64,000 bases of DNA from Planctomycetota bacterium (GCA_027296055.1 JAPUJT010000064.1:124001-188000); one strand, 5' to 3'; numbered from the stretch's first letter, positions 8,318 through 16,956 are shown. Program-made: numbers and translations. The notes: a model not told the origin generated them from the sequence alone.

Positions 8318-9939
8318 CACCGGAAAAGATCTGTAACGCCGAGGTGATCGCAGGCCTTGAAGAAGAAATCCACGGCAGAGCGCGAGCAGGCCATCACTTG
8401 CTCGGGCCCCTCGCGCCCCTTCTCGAAGGCGAAGAGCTCCGAGATCGATCCGTTCTTCCAGAAGGCGACAACCTCCGCCTCGGTCCTTTCGCGGAAGAGC
8501 CCGAGCCGATCGACGTCGCGTCTGCCCTGTTCCGGGGGCTTGGACTGTTTCTTCAGGCCGAGCGACCAGACGAGATCGTCGGGGGCTTCCTTCGCCGTGA
8601 GGAGGGCCACTCGGTCGCACTCGCCTGCCAGGAACTTTCGGAGGGCAAACTGGATCTGGGGTGAGGGGAGGCGAGGATTGACAAGGAGGATGCGAACCTT
8701 CCCCTCCCGGGAGAGGTGCAGAAGGGCGGCGATGCGCTTTCTATCCAGGCCTCCGAACTTCCCCTGTGCCGCATCGATGTCCACCTGGAGGATGCATGGG
8801 TTGAAGTACGGTTCCGACCGGTCACCGAGAAGGACAGAGTGACCTTCGATGTCCAGTTCGTCCGGATCGTAGACCGAGGCGTTGAGAGGGGAGGTGAGCA
8901 TTCCCATCGCTTCCTTGAAGGTGATCTCCTGGACGAGCCGCGTCTCGAGGTAATCGCGGCGGACGATGACGATATCGGTCAACGCCGGCCCCGTGGCGGG
9001 CGCGTTGCCGCCCAGATCCGTGAGATCCATCAAGGCTCGGGCACGCCGTCCGGCCGGGTTCTCGACGATCGCCGCGGCGATCTTTCCGGCGATCTCGGGG
9101 GCGATGCGATCGAGGTCAGCGCGGACGAGGAGCTTATCCTGGGGGAAGATGGCGCTGCGCTCGCCGAGGTTGACCAGCGTGGCGCCGAACGGGATGAAGG
9201 GCCCGGTCTCCTTCCAGCGGAAGAGTCCATGGGCGAGTGCGCGCTTCCCCGAGCCCTCCGGTCCGAGGAAGACGGCGACGCCGCGACCCGGGATCGCTGC
9301 CGCTGATCCGTGGAGCAGGATCCACGACTTCCCCGGATCGAGAATCCGCCGTTGCGAATCGATCTGGATCCGCCCCGCCAAGATCGCCTCCACGGTCCCG
9401 AAGACTCCTGTAGCGCACAATTCTCCGTAATCGTTGGTGTTCAGGAGGAGGAAGCTCTGGTCCGCCGGATAGTAGAAGGCGAGCGGTCGGAAGAGAGTCT
9501 TCCGGACCCTCTCGATGTACGGGAGACTCGAGATGTCCGTCGCCGCGTCGTCGGTCAGACCGAGGCGGTAGTGGGGATCGCCCACCTCCCGTCGGTACTG
9601 TGCTATCTCCGCCGTCATGTCTTCTTCGGACTGGATCTGGAGCATCCCTCGAAGGGTGGTATCGTCCTTCAGCGTCGTGTCCGCGTAGATCGTGGCAGCA
9701 GGCTCTCCCCCTCCCGAAGCGGACGGGAAGCTCTCCCGGAAACAGCCGGCAAGATGCGTGTCATTCGTTACGAGACGAATCCGAAGAGGGCCCACCTCCA
9801 CATCGATCCTCTTGGTCTGTGGCGCAGAGAGGAGCCGCTGCGCGCAGGGTCGGAGGCGCATCTCCCAGACGGCCTGCTTGGGGATGCGGACCGGTACACG
9901 CGGTCCCGAGAGAGGTGTGGCTACAGTTTCTGGCGGCAT
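8317..9939 (-). CDS. HPr kinase-like P-loop protein with altered Walker A
   Basis: About 540 residues if the ATG at 9939 is used; the open frame continues to 10176 but that overlaps the divergent kinase promoter and looks non-coding. A central segment of the HprK/PEPCK-like type is visible: WILLHGSAAAIPGRG, then VAVFLGPEGSGKR with the P-loop at 226-233. The residue after the P-loop Lys is Arg, not Ser/Thr, which is unusual for a magnesium-nucleotide site. The C-terminal third has no domain I recognise. It is cotranscribed with the MBL lipoprotein. Hypothetical HprK-like proteins often accompany peptide or cofactor modification genes; none is evident here. Confidence 0.6.
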   Translation of the reverse strand: MPPETVATPLSGPRVPVRIPKQAVWEMRLRPCAQRLLSAPQTKRIDVEVGPLRIRLVTNDTHLAGCFRESFPSASGGGEPAATIYADTTLKDDTTLRGMLQIQSEEDMTAEIAQYRREVGDPHYRLGLTDDAATDISSLPYIERVRKTLFRPLAFYYPADQSFLLLNTNDYGELCATGVFGTVEAILAGRIQIDSQRRILDPGKSWILLHGSAAAIPGRGVAVFLGPEGSGKRALAHGLFRWKETGPFIPFGATLVNLGERSAIFPQDKLLVRADLDRIAPEIAGKIAAAIVENPAGRRARALMDLTDLGGNAPATGPALTDIVIVRRDYLETRLVQEITFKEAMGMLTSPLNASVYDPDELDIEGHSVLLGDRSEPYFNPCILQVDIDAAQGKFGGLDRKRIAALLHLSREGKVRILLVNPRLPSPQIQFALRKFLAGECDRVALLTAKEAPDDLVWSLGLKKQSKPPEQGRRDVDRLGLFRERTEAEVVAFWKNGSISELFAFEKGREGPEQVMACSRSAVDFFFKACDHLGVTDLFR

Positions 9940-10093
9940 GGCCTGTTGGATCGTTACGACGCGATTCTCGGTTCGGCGGAGTCTAACCCACACCCACCGA
10001 TCTCGCAACCGGATTTGAGATTGTCCTGGAGAGACGATCCGGAGGGGGGTACGATGCCCGCGATCCCTCTCCCCTATCGTTGGTGAGCAACAG

Positions 10094-10849
10094 ATGCTGG
10101 AGACAAGCGCGCGATCGCTCCCCTCGCCCGGGATGGAAATTCTGAGAAGAAGAGGGACGACGTCCGACGTCACCATCTACGAGTCGAACGGCAAGCTGAT
10201 CGGCTGCAAGAGTGTGGCGGAACGCTCCTGGCCGTTCCGTCGCATCGTCGGCCGCCGCCTGATTCGCAGGGAGATGGAGATCTACCGGGTTCTGAAAGGT
10301 GTAACGGGGATCCCCGTCCTGATCGGACCGACGGGGGAAGACGGGTTTCTCTTCGAGTATCGGCCGGGAACGATCTTCAGCCGGTACACTTCGGAGAGCC
10401 GGATGCCAGACGTATTCCTCGCGGGCCTGGAAGACACGGTGAGAGAGATGCACGCTCGGGGCGTGGCCCACGGGGACCTGTTCAATCGGGAAAATATTCT
10501 GGTCGGTCCCGATTTCACCGCGACGATCTTCGATTTCGGAATCGCGATTCGCCGCGACGCTCGATTCCCTCCCTTTTCCGCCTCGCTCTTCAAGATCCTC
10601 TCCGAGCTGGATCGCCGCGCGGTGATGAAGTACCGCCTGCGCCACGGGGGTGGAGAAGGGGGGCCGACCCGGCGGGCGCGACCCCACCCCCTTGAACGGA
10701 TGGCACGCGGCCTGAAGCGTCTCAACATCCTGCACAAGGCGAGAAAAGAGCGACGAAAGCGTCGGGAGACGAAGGAAGTGATCCACCTGGGAGAGGAACC
10801 CTGGCGGTCGGCAAGGGGCCCCGGAACACGCATCCGGTGGAATAGATAG
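10094..10849 (+). CDS. RIO1 / LPS-kinase-like small protein kinase
   Basis: 251 residues. Kinase landmarks without the full eukaryotic-type core: Lys39 in LIGCKSVA (ATP lysine), Glu60 on the presumed C-helix, catalytic loop HARGVAHGDLFNREN with D128, and DFG at 147-149. The HGD-x4-EN catalytic loop and small size fit the RIO1/Kdo-kinase (KdkA/WaaP-like) group rather than Hanks kinases. The last 70 residues are very basic (HKARKERRKRRETKE), which may bind RNA or membrane. ATG 10094 or the internal ATG at 10133 could be the start. It is followed 8 bases later by grpE, so probably cotranscribed. Confidence 0.75.
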   Translation: MLETSARSLPSPGMEILRRRGTTSDVTIYESNGKLIGCKSVAERSWPFRRIVGRRLIRREMEIYRVLKGVTGIPVLIGPTGEDGFLFEYRPGTIFSRYTSESRMPDVFLAGLEDTVREMHARGVAHGDLFNRENILVGPDFTATIFDFGIAIRRDARFPPFSASLFKILSELDRRAVMKYRLRHGGGEGGPTRRARPHPLERMARGLKRLNILHKARKERRKRRETKEVIHLGEEPWRSARGPGTRIRWNR

Positions 10850-10857
10850 GAGGCTCG

Positions 10858-11334
10858 ATGGCGGATCCCCCAGCCCCGATATTGCCGGGCTACGTGACGA
10901 TTCCGGAAGCGGACTACCGCGCCCTCCAGGAGAAGGCACGCGCTCTTCCAGGGCCTTCCGGCTCGGCCGCCTTGCAAGCCATCCTGAAGGACCTGCTCGT
11001 TCAGGTGGATGATTTCGAGCGGGCGATCGAATCGGCGAGACGCGAAGAGAGCTACCCCCGGATGATCGAGGGCCTGGAGACGATCCACGCAGGCCTGATC
11101 CAGCTCCTGGGACGTCATCGATGCGAGAAGATCCCGACCGTGGGCGAAGCGTTTCATCCCTTTCGGCACGAGGTGCTGGGGGACGATCCTCCGGCCGAGG
11201 GCGAGATCATCACGGAGGAACTTCGAGCCGGCTACGAGTGGGGAGGAAGAGTATTCCGAAGGGCCTGGGTCCGGGTCAAGGGATCGCCTGCCCCTCCCGG
11301 ATCAGAGTCTCTGCCCGATCGAGGTCATCCTTGA
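10858..11334 (+). CDS. grpE: GrpE-type nucleotide exchange factor, short form
   Basis: 158 residues preceded by AGGAGG-like GGAGGCTCG. The GrpE core is clear: LLVQVDDFERAIES, EGLETIHAGLIQLLGRHRCEKI, then GEAFHPFRHEVL, and ELRAGYEWGGRVFRRAWVRV, the beta domain that contacts DnaK. The long N-terminal paired helix of typical GrpE (about 190-200 residues in total) is shortened. No dnaK or dnaJ is adjacent, so this may be a second, specialised GrpE. Its last 59 bases overlap the convergent mobA-like gene. Confidence 0.85.
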   Translation: MADPPAPILPGYVTIPEADYRALQEKARALPGPSGSAALQAILKDLLVQVDDFERAIESARREESYPRMIEGLETIHAGLIQLLGRHRCEKIPTVGEAFHPFRHEVLGDDPPAEGEIITEELRAGYEWGGRVFRRAWVRVKGSPAPPGSESLPDRGHP

Positions 11335-11884
11335 GATTGATGTTGAAGAAGGAGATCAGGTCCGGGTCGGCCATCCGGAGCTGGTCTTCCGGGATCTCGC
11401 GGGTTTTTACATCTCCGAAGAAGTGATCCACCTTCAGGTCGTCTTGCTCCACTCTCCTGCGGATGGCGGGGAGACATTTCTTGTTGTAGATCGCACGAAG
11501 GGGCTCGTACCCCCTGTCGGTTCTCGGAACAACAACATCGCCCCCCTTCCTCGAGCGGAGCAGGAGGTCCGCCATCTCCTGACGCAGGAAGGGGAGATCG
11601 CAGCCGGCGGCGAAGATCCAGGGTGTCTTCGCCTTTTCCAGCCCGGTCAGGATTCCCCCGATGACTCCCTTGCCGGCGACCAGATCCTCCCAGACCTCGA
11701 GATCGGAATCCGGATGCCGGCCCCCCCGAGCCACGACGAGGATGACCTCGACGCAATGCCGCTCCAGGCCCCTTCTCACCCATTCGAGCATCGGGACCCC
11801 CGCGAGGAGGATCTTCGACTTGTCGTCCTCGAAGCGGCGACTTCGGCCTCCTGCCAGGATGACCCCGGTGATCTCCTCTCTCAC
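11276..11884 (-). CDS. mobA: Molybdenum cofactor guanylyltransferase-like protein (MobA family)
   Basis: 202 residues starting at GTG 11884, whose first bases overlap the upstream stop as GTGA. The nucleotidyltransferase signature GVILAGGRSRRFEDDKS at the N-terminus, FAAGCDLPFL (metal-binding Asp) and FFNINLKDDLDRAE near the end are the classic MobA landmarks. MobA links GMP to molybdopterin. No other molybdenum cofactor genes are nearby, so assignment to MobA rather than another sugar-nucleotide-type transferase rests on these motifs. Its 3' end overlaps grpE. Confidence 0.85.
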   Translation of the reverse strand: MREEITGVILAGGRSRRFEDDKSKILLAGVPMLEWVRRGLERHCVEVILVVARGGRHPDSDLEVWEDLVAGKGVIGGILTGLEKAKTPWIFAAGCDLPFLRQEMADLLLRSRKGGDVVVPRTDRGYEPLRAIYNKKCLPAIRRRVEQDDLKVDHFFGDVKTREIPEDQLRMADPDLISFFNINLKDDLDRAETLIREGQAIP

Positions 11885-12777
11885 TCCGCCCCGACCTCCA
11901 CCTTGATGCCGCGCTGCGCCTCGATTCGCGCGGCGAGGCTCCCTTGGTTCTCCGCGATCTCGAGAAGGCCTTGGCTGTTCTCCAGACAGAGGACCCGGCC
12001 TTTCTCGACGTCGCCGTAGGTGCGGACCCACGGGCACGAGATCGGTTTCGAACCGATGAGCACCCGCAGGATGTCACCAGGGGATGCGCCAAGCTTGCGG
12101 ATCGCTTCGATCGGGATGTCGGTGAGGAGGTTCCCGTATCTGTCGATGGAGGCCACTCTTCCGCGGACCTGCGTGCCCTGGGTGACGGGAGCGGGGAGAT
12201 CGAGACGAACGATCGACGTCACCGGCGGTCCGAGATCGGAAAGATCGATTCCGCAGGCGACGCGACCAGCCGCCGGTCCGAAGATATCCCTCCCGTGAAA
12301 TGTGGCGGAAGGGGGGGCTTCCTCGCCGCCCCAACGCGACGAATCGATCTCCCTTGCCTCGACCATCCCGCCCGCCTCCAGGGCCAGGAACAGGAGGCCG
12401 TTGTCCGGACCGATGAAGACCCGACCTTCACGGTCCCGCGCCGCTATGGCTCTTCGAGTGGAACCGACCCCGGGATCGACGACGGCCACGAAGATGGTCC
12501 CTGGGGGGTACTCGGCGGCCGCCTCCCGCAGGATGCGCGCCCCCTCCTCGATGTCGAACGGTGGCACCTGGTGAGTGATCTCGTCTATGCGCGCGTCGGG
12601 ACAGACGCGATAGATCGATCCCTTCAGGGAACCCCTGTAGGAGCCCTCGTCTCCGAAGTCGGTGAGCAAGATGACGAGGCGGGACGCCGAGCGGGAGGAT
12701 GCACAACCGGCCCCGATGGCCAGGAGGAGGATTGCGGCGAGCGGAAGCATGGCCCACCGAAGTCGAGATCTCTTCAT
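11881..12777 (-). CDS. SAM hydrolase (DUF62 / SAM hydroxide adenosyltransferase) family protein with lipoprotein-like signal
   Basis: 298 residues. After a signal-like segment ending near Cys25, the chain is a full DUF62 protein: VILLTDFGDEGSYRGSLKG, VVDPGVGSTRR, FIGPDNGLL, FHGRDIFGPAAGRVA and DRYGNLLTDIP. Family members hydrolyse S-adenosylmethionine to adenosine and methionine; relatives are the fluorinase and chlorinase. DFGDEGSYRG and DPGVGSTR are intact, so activity is plausible. An exported form is odd because SAM is cytoplasmic. The stop overlaps the mobA start by four bases, so the two are translationally coupled. Confidence 0.85.
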   Translation of the reverse strand: MKRSRLRWAMLPLAAILLLAIGAGCASSRSASRLVILLTDFGDEGSYRGSLKGSIYRVCPDARIDEITHQVPPFDIEEGARILREAAAEYPPGTIFVAVVDPGVGSTRRAIAARDREGRVFIGPDNGLLFLALEAGGMVEAREIDSSRWGGEEAPPSATFHGRDIFGPAAGRVACGIDLSDLGPPVTSIVRLDLPAPVTQGTQVRGRVASIDRYGNLLTDIPIEAIRKLGASPGDILRVLIGSKPISCPWVRTYGDVEKGRVLCLENSQGLLEIAENQGSLAARIEAQRGIKVEVGAE

Positions 12778-12853
12778 GATAGGTTCCTTGCAATGCGCCA
12801 GCGCAGGTCTAAACTCGATGCCTGCCAGGCGGGCCTACTGAGAGTCTAATACC

Positions 12854-15658
12854 GTGCCTTCATCACTTCTATGGTTCGGGATCGCCATCGCCGTCATCGG
12901 GATCGGCGGGGGGTCGCAGGATCCGCTCCGGAGGATCGCCGTCCTCGAGGACGCTCGCTCTCTGGGGAAGGAGGGGGAGCTCATCGGGCTCCTCTCCCAT
13001 GGCGACCCCAGGGTGCGGGCGCGAGCCTGCGTCGCCCTCGGCAGGATACAGGTCCCGGAAGCGATCATCCCCCTACGAGGTCGTCTCAAAGATCCTGATC
13101 TCACCGTGAAGAAGGCGGCGGCGTTCGCCCTGGGTCAGACCGCGCTGGGCCGACCGGAGGCTGCCTCTCCGGGAGGTGAGATGGCCAAGGAGGTTGTCAG
13201 GACTCTCATCACCCTCGCGCGGGAAGCGGAGCCGGATCTCCGCGCTCTGGCGGCCGATGCCCTGGGAAAAATCGGAGGCGAAGATTCGCTCCAGGCCTTG
13301 CGCTCTATCGTCGGGGACAAGGATCCAGAGACCCGGAGGCAGGCGGCGTATGCTCTCGGCCGGATCCGATCGTCAAAGGGCGCGGAGGCACTGCAAGGCT
13401 TGCTGGATGACTCCTCCCCGAAAGTTCGCGCAGCCGCAGCCTACGCCCTTGGCCGCGTGGAGGACCCGCTCCCCATCGATGCCCTGAGAAAGGCCGTGAA
13501 CGATCCGGATCCGGACGTCCGCTTCGCGGCCTACCAGGGGATGCGACGTGGTAGAGACGTGGCCGGGATCCCACTCTACGTCGAGATGATCGGCGAGAAG
13601 GATCCTCGGGTCCTGGTGGAGGTGCTCTGGGGGCTCGCCGCGGCTCCTACCGAGGGCCGCGTCAAGATAAAGAAGATGCTCGAGCACAAGGACTCGCCAG
13701 ATGTCCATGTCCGTTCGGCCCTGGCGCGCGCGCTCATCAAGGCGAAGAGCGATGAGGTCGCCGCGACGCTGCTCGAGCTTTCGGAGGATCCCTCTCCCAT
13801 GGTCCGGGCCGAGGTCGCTGCGGCGCAGGGGAGGTATGACTCCGACCTCGGCGCAGCGATCGATCTGGCCGCGGATCCTCACTTTTACGTGAGGGCGGCC
13901 GTGGCGACCGCTCTCCGCTCCGAGATCGTTCGTCTTCGTGAGGAGATCGATCGTCTCGTCGAGCGGGCTCTCGTGACGAGGCTGGAAGACAAGATGGAAT
14001 CCCTGGAGCGGGCGCGGCGGCTTTCTTCCTCACCCCTCTGGTCGGGCGCCTCGACGAACGCGCCCGGCGCGAAGAGGCTCCAGGAGATCCTGGACGACCC
14101 GGCCGAAAAGATCCGGATCGCCGCCGCTCGCGCCGCCGCCGACTTGCCGCTCGGGGCGGGACTGCCCCAGCTCTTCGGGATGTTAAGTGACGAAGATCCG
14201 TGGGTACGAGCCGAGGCGGCCCTCTCGGTGCGCCTCCGGCACGCTGGGGGACCGAGGGTGGCCGTCGAAGACCTGCCCGAGCCTGCGGGCAGGATTCTGG
14301 AGGCGGACCTATCCGGCGATGCTCAGGCCCTGCTCGATGCCCTGAGCTCGTGCATCGTCGAACGCGAGCCTCGCGCCCGCGCCTTCGCCGCGCGGGCCCT
14401 GGAGCTTGCGGGGCCGGGGGCGGAGGAGATCGGACGGCAGGCGCTGAACGATCCGGATGGATTCGTCGTTCGCTTCACGATGCGGTCTCTCATCCGATCC
14501 TCCGGGGATCGCGAGGGGCTGGAGATGTCGCTGGCGTCCATCGCCCGATCAAGCGACGCGCGGACCCGCGCGGAGCTGGCCTGGTTGCTCCCGGAGGTCG
14601 AGGCGGAATGGGCTTCGAAGCTCCTCCTCGCTCTCACGGACGATTCTGACGACGGGGTCCGGCAAATCGCGATCCGGCACCTCGCCTGGGCCACCGGATC
14701 CGAGCCGGCCCCCGAGGTGTCTCTGGACGATGACACCCGGCGGGCGTGTTTCCTCCTCGTGATCGCTGGAAGGGCATGGCGAGCGATCGGCAAGCTTGCT
14801 GCAGACCCGGACGTCGTTGTGCAGGCTTCCGCACTGGAGGGACTGGGTCTGGTCCCCACGCGATCGGCCGAGGCGAGACTCCGAGCGGCCGTCACGTCTG
14901 CGGATCCGGGCGTGGCCTTCGCCGGAGCCCACCATCTGCGCTCACGACCTGCGAGCGAGGCCGTTGCCCTTCTCGTGAAAGCCTACAAGACGTGGATGCC
15001 GGCGGGTTACCAGGACGTCCGCATCGAAGTGGTGCGTGCCTTGGCCGCGATTCGAGGCGACCGGGTGCGTCCGACCCTGGAGGCCGCCGCCGCGGATCCC
15101 GATCCGGCGATCCGCGAGGAGGCGCGCCTGGGTCTCCGCGATCGAGGCTGGGAGATCCCCGAGGAGAAACCCGTTCCTGGCCACGAGCCGAGCCGCTACC
15201 TGCAGGAACGCGCCCCGCTCCCCCGGTCCCCGCGGGTGGTCATGGAGATGGAGAAGGGGGAGATCCGGATGGAGCTCTATCCGGATGCGGCCCCGATCCA
15301 TGTCCGGAACTTTCTTCGTCTGACGCGGGAAGGGTTCTACGACGGTCTCACGATCCATCGGGTCGTCCCCAACTTCGTGATCCAGGGAGGAGATCCTCTC
15401 GGCACGGGTTGGGGTTACTCCGGCGATCTCCTGCGCGATGAGATCAACACGATCCGGTACACTCCGGGAACGCTCGGCATGCCCAAGTCGGGAAAGGACA
15501 CGGGAGGCTGTCAACTATTTCTCACGCACGTCTCGACTCCATGGCTCGACGGGGCCTACACGGCGTTCGGGCGTGTCACGGCCGGCCTCGACATTCTTGA
15601 CAAGATCGAGGTAGGCGATCGAATCGTCAAGATGAGGCTGGAAAGCGAGCCGCCGTGA
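12854..15658 (+). CDS. HEAT-repeat protein fused to a cyclophilin-type peptidyl-prolyl isomerase
   Basis: 934 residues from GTG 12854 with an N-terminal signal sequence. Residues about 25-780 are a long array of HEAT units with repeated patterns such as ALGRIQVPEAI, DKDPETRRQAAYALGRI and SSPKVRAAAAYALGRV. From about residue 793 a cyclophilin domain follows: VVMEMEKGEIRMELYPDAAP, IHRVVPNFVIQGGDPLGTG (with the catalytic Arg) and GTLGMPKSGKDTGGCQLF. The protein is probably periplasmic, with the HEAT solenoid as a docking surface and the isomerase acting on docked clients; that role is inference. It overlaps the rhomboid start by GTGA and is likely cotranscribed with it. Confidence 0.88.
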   Translation: MPSSLLWFGIAIAVIGIGGGSQDPLRRIAVLEDARSLGKEGELIGLLSHGDPRVRARACVALGRIQVPEAIIPLRGRLKDPDLTVKKAAAFALGQTALGRPEAASPGGEMAKEVVRTLITLAREAEPDLRALAADALGKIGGEDSLQALRSIVGDKDPETRRQAAYALGRIRSSKGAEALQGLLDDSSPKVRAAAAYALGRVEDPLPIDALRKAVNDPDPDVRFAAYQGMRRGRDVAGIPLYVEMIGEKDPRVLVEVLWGLAAAPTEGRVKIKKMLEHKDSPDVHVRSALARALIKAKSDEVAATLLELSEDPSPMVRAEVAAAQGRYDSDLGAAIDLAADPHFYVRAAVATALRSEIVRLREEIDRLVERALVTRLEDKMESLERARRLSSSPLWSGASTNAPGAKRLQEILDDPAEKIRIAAARAAADLPLGAGLPQLFGMLSDEDPWVRAEAALSVRLRHAGGPRVAVEDLPEPAGRILEADLSGDAQALLDALSSCIVEREPRARAFAARALELAGPGAEEIGRQALNDPDGFVVRFTMRSLIRSSGDREGLEMSLASIARSSDARTRAELAWLLPEVEAEWASKLLLALTDDSDDGVRQIAIRHLAWATGSEPAPEVSLDDDTRRACFLLVIAGRAWRAIGKLAADPDVVVQASALEGLGLVPTRSAEARLRAAVTSADPGVAFAGAHHLRSRPASEAVALLVKAYKTWMPAGYQDVRIEVVRALAAIRGDRVRPTLEAAAADPDPAIREEARLGLRDRGWEIPEEKPVPGHEPSRYLQERAPLPRSPRVVMEMEKGEIRMELYPDAAPIHVRNFLRLTREGFYDGLTIHRVVPNFVIQGGDPLGTGWGYSGDLLRDEINTIRYTPGTLGMPKSGKDTGGCQLFLTHVSTPWLDGAYTAFGRVTAGLDILDKIEVGDRIVKMRLESEPP

Positions 15659-16341
15659 TTCCGCTCAGGGACAGCAACCCATCCAGCCGGACACCCTACG
15701 TCACCTACACCCTCCTCGGGCTGAACATAGCGGTCTTTCTCTTCGAGCTGACTCTCGACAAGGAGGGGCTGGACGGGTTCTTCAATAGATTCGGGGTCAT
15801 ACCGATCCTCTACACCCAGGGGGGGCAGACCGACCTGTTCCAGCTTCTGTTTCCGCTCATCACGTCCATGTTCCTTCACGCAGGTTGGGTGCACCTGGGG
15901 TTCAACATGCTCTATCTCTGGATCTTCGCGGACAACGTGGAGGATCGACTCGGCCATGTCCGATTCGTGATCTTCTATCTCCTCAGCGGCCTCGGCGCCA
16001 TGGTCGCCCAGATCGCCCTGAGCCGGCTCTCCGCGGTCCCCTGCATCGGTGCGAGCGGGGCGATCGGGGGAGTGCTAGGGGCGTACATGATCACGTACCC
16101 CAACGCCAAAGTCTTGACCTTGCTGCCGATCTTTTACTTCATCACCCTCATAGAGGTTCCGGCGCTGGTTGTGCTGGGCTTCTGGTTCGTGGGCCAGCTC
16201 TTCAGTGGTGTGGGGAGCCTGAACCCCGAATACGGAGCCGGGATCGCCTACTGGGCCCACGTGGGGGGATTCGCCACCGGGATCGCCTTGATGTTCGTTC
16301 TGGCGCCCGGAAGGGACAAAGAACGCCGTAAGGACAAATAA
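15655..16341 (+). CDS. Rhomboid-family intramembrane serine protease
   Basis: 228 residues, GTG start overlapping the preceding stop. Six hydrophobic segments. HLGFNMLYLWIFADNVED is the L1 region and helix 2 with the oxyanion Asn; GASGAIGG carries the nucleophile Ser134 and AHVGGFATG the catalytic His202. These residues are intact, so an active protease cleaving transmembrane segments is expected. Substrates are unknown. The 30-base gap to the following AhpD-like gene suggests one transcript for isomerase, rhomboid and AhpD. Confidence 0.9.
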   Translation: MIPLRDSNPSSRTPYVTYTLLGLNIAVFLFELTLDKEGLDGFFNRFGVIPILYTQGGQTDLFQLLFPLITSMFLHAGWVHLGFNMLYLWIFADNVEDRLGHVRFVIFYLLSGLGAMVAQIALSRLSAVPCIGASGAIGGVLGAYMITYPNAKVLTLLPIFYFITLIEVPALVVLGFWFVGQLFSGVGSLNPEYGAGIAYWAHVGGFATGIALMFVLAPGRDKERRKDK

Positions 16342-16371
16342 CGGCCCCAATGAGCCCGAAGGGAGGAGCGC

Positions 16372-16956
16372 ATGCCCTGGATTCGAGTCATAGAGCCCGA
16401 TGCCGCGACCGGTACGCTCAAGAAGGAGTATGACGCGGCGATAAAGCGAGCGGGGAGGGTCTACAAGATCATCAAGTTGTTCAGCCTGAACCCGTCCGCC
16501 CTCCGGGGGACGATGTCACTCTACATGACCCTGATGCACGGACGGTCGGTGCTCTCGAGGGCCCAGCGCGAGATGATCGCCGTCGTTGTCTCGCAGTACA
16601 ACGGCTGCCATTACTGAGTAGAGGCTCACTCGGAGGACCTCCGTCAGGTGACGGAGGACGACAAACTGGTCGAGGACATCAAAGAGGACTTCGAGGAAGC
16701 GGATGTGAACGAGCCGACCAAGGCCCTCCTGCTGTTCGCCTGCCGGGCGACGCACCGGGCGACCGACATCCGCAAGGAGGACGTCGACGAACTGAGGGCC
16801 GCCGGGTTCAGCGACCGTGCCATCCTCGATGGTGTGATGATCACGGGCCTCTTCAACTACTTCAATCTGATAGCGGACGCCCTGGGGATCGATCTGGAGC
16901 TGGACATGCCGGCCAGGGAGGAAAATCTCGGCGAGCCTACCGTGGAAGACGAGTGA
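16372..16956 (+). CDS. AhpD-like (carboxymuconolactone decarboxylase fold) peroxidase-related selenoprotein, TGA = selenocysteine
   Basis: ATG 16372 is preceded by GGGAGGAG. The frame reads to a TGA at 16615-16617 and then continues open in the same frame to TGA 16956, giving 194 residues. The sequence around the TGA is YNGCHY-[TGA]-VEAH, exactly the AhpD/CMD redox motif CxxC-xxAH with the second Cys codon replaced by TGA. Sequence after it is also typical of the family (TDIRKEDVDELRAAGFSDRAILD). The TGA is therefore best read as selenocysteine 82. A perfect hairpin lies 20 bases downstream (separate entry). The expected role is reduction of peroxides or of a thiol partner. The last 20 bases overlap the convergent DUF2723 gene. 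A recent nonsense mutation is the alternative. Confidence 0.85.
16638..16657 (+). promoter_or_regulatory. Candidate bacterial SECIS hairpin
   Basis: Perfect inverted repeat: arm CCTCCGTCA (16638-16646) and arm TGACGGAGG (16649-16657). Allowing a four-base loop, the stem is 8 bp with apical loop AGGU. In the E. coli fdhF SECIS, as I remember it, the loop is AGGUCU. The loop guanines are 30-31 bases after the TGA, inside the spacing range generally accepted for bacterial SECIS elements (about 16-37). The hairpin lies within the coding sequence, as bacterial SECIS elements do. Confidence 0.65.

Noticed and set aside
16615-16617. TGA as the true end of an 81-residue AhpD fragment, with a second gene at 16648
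   Set aside because: The upstream and downstream parts are in the same frame, join exactly at a family motif and lack a second ribosome site; Sec read-through explains both.
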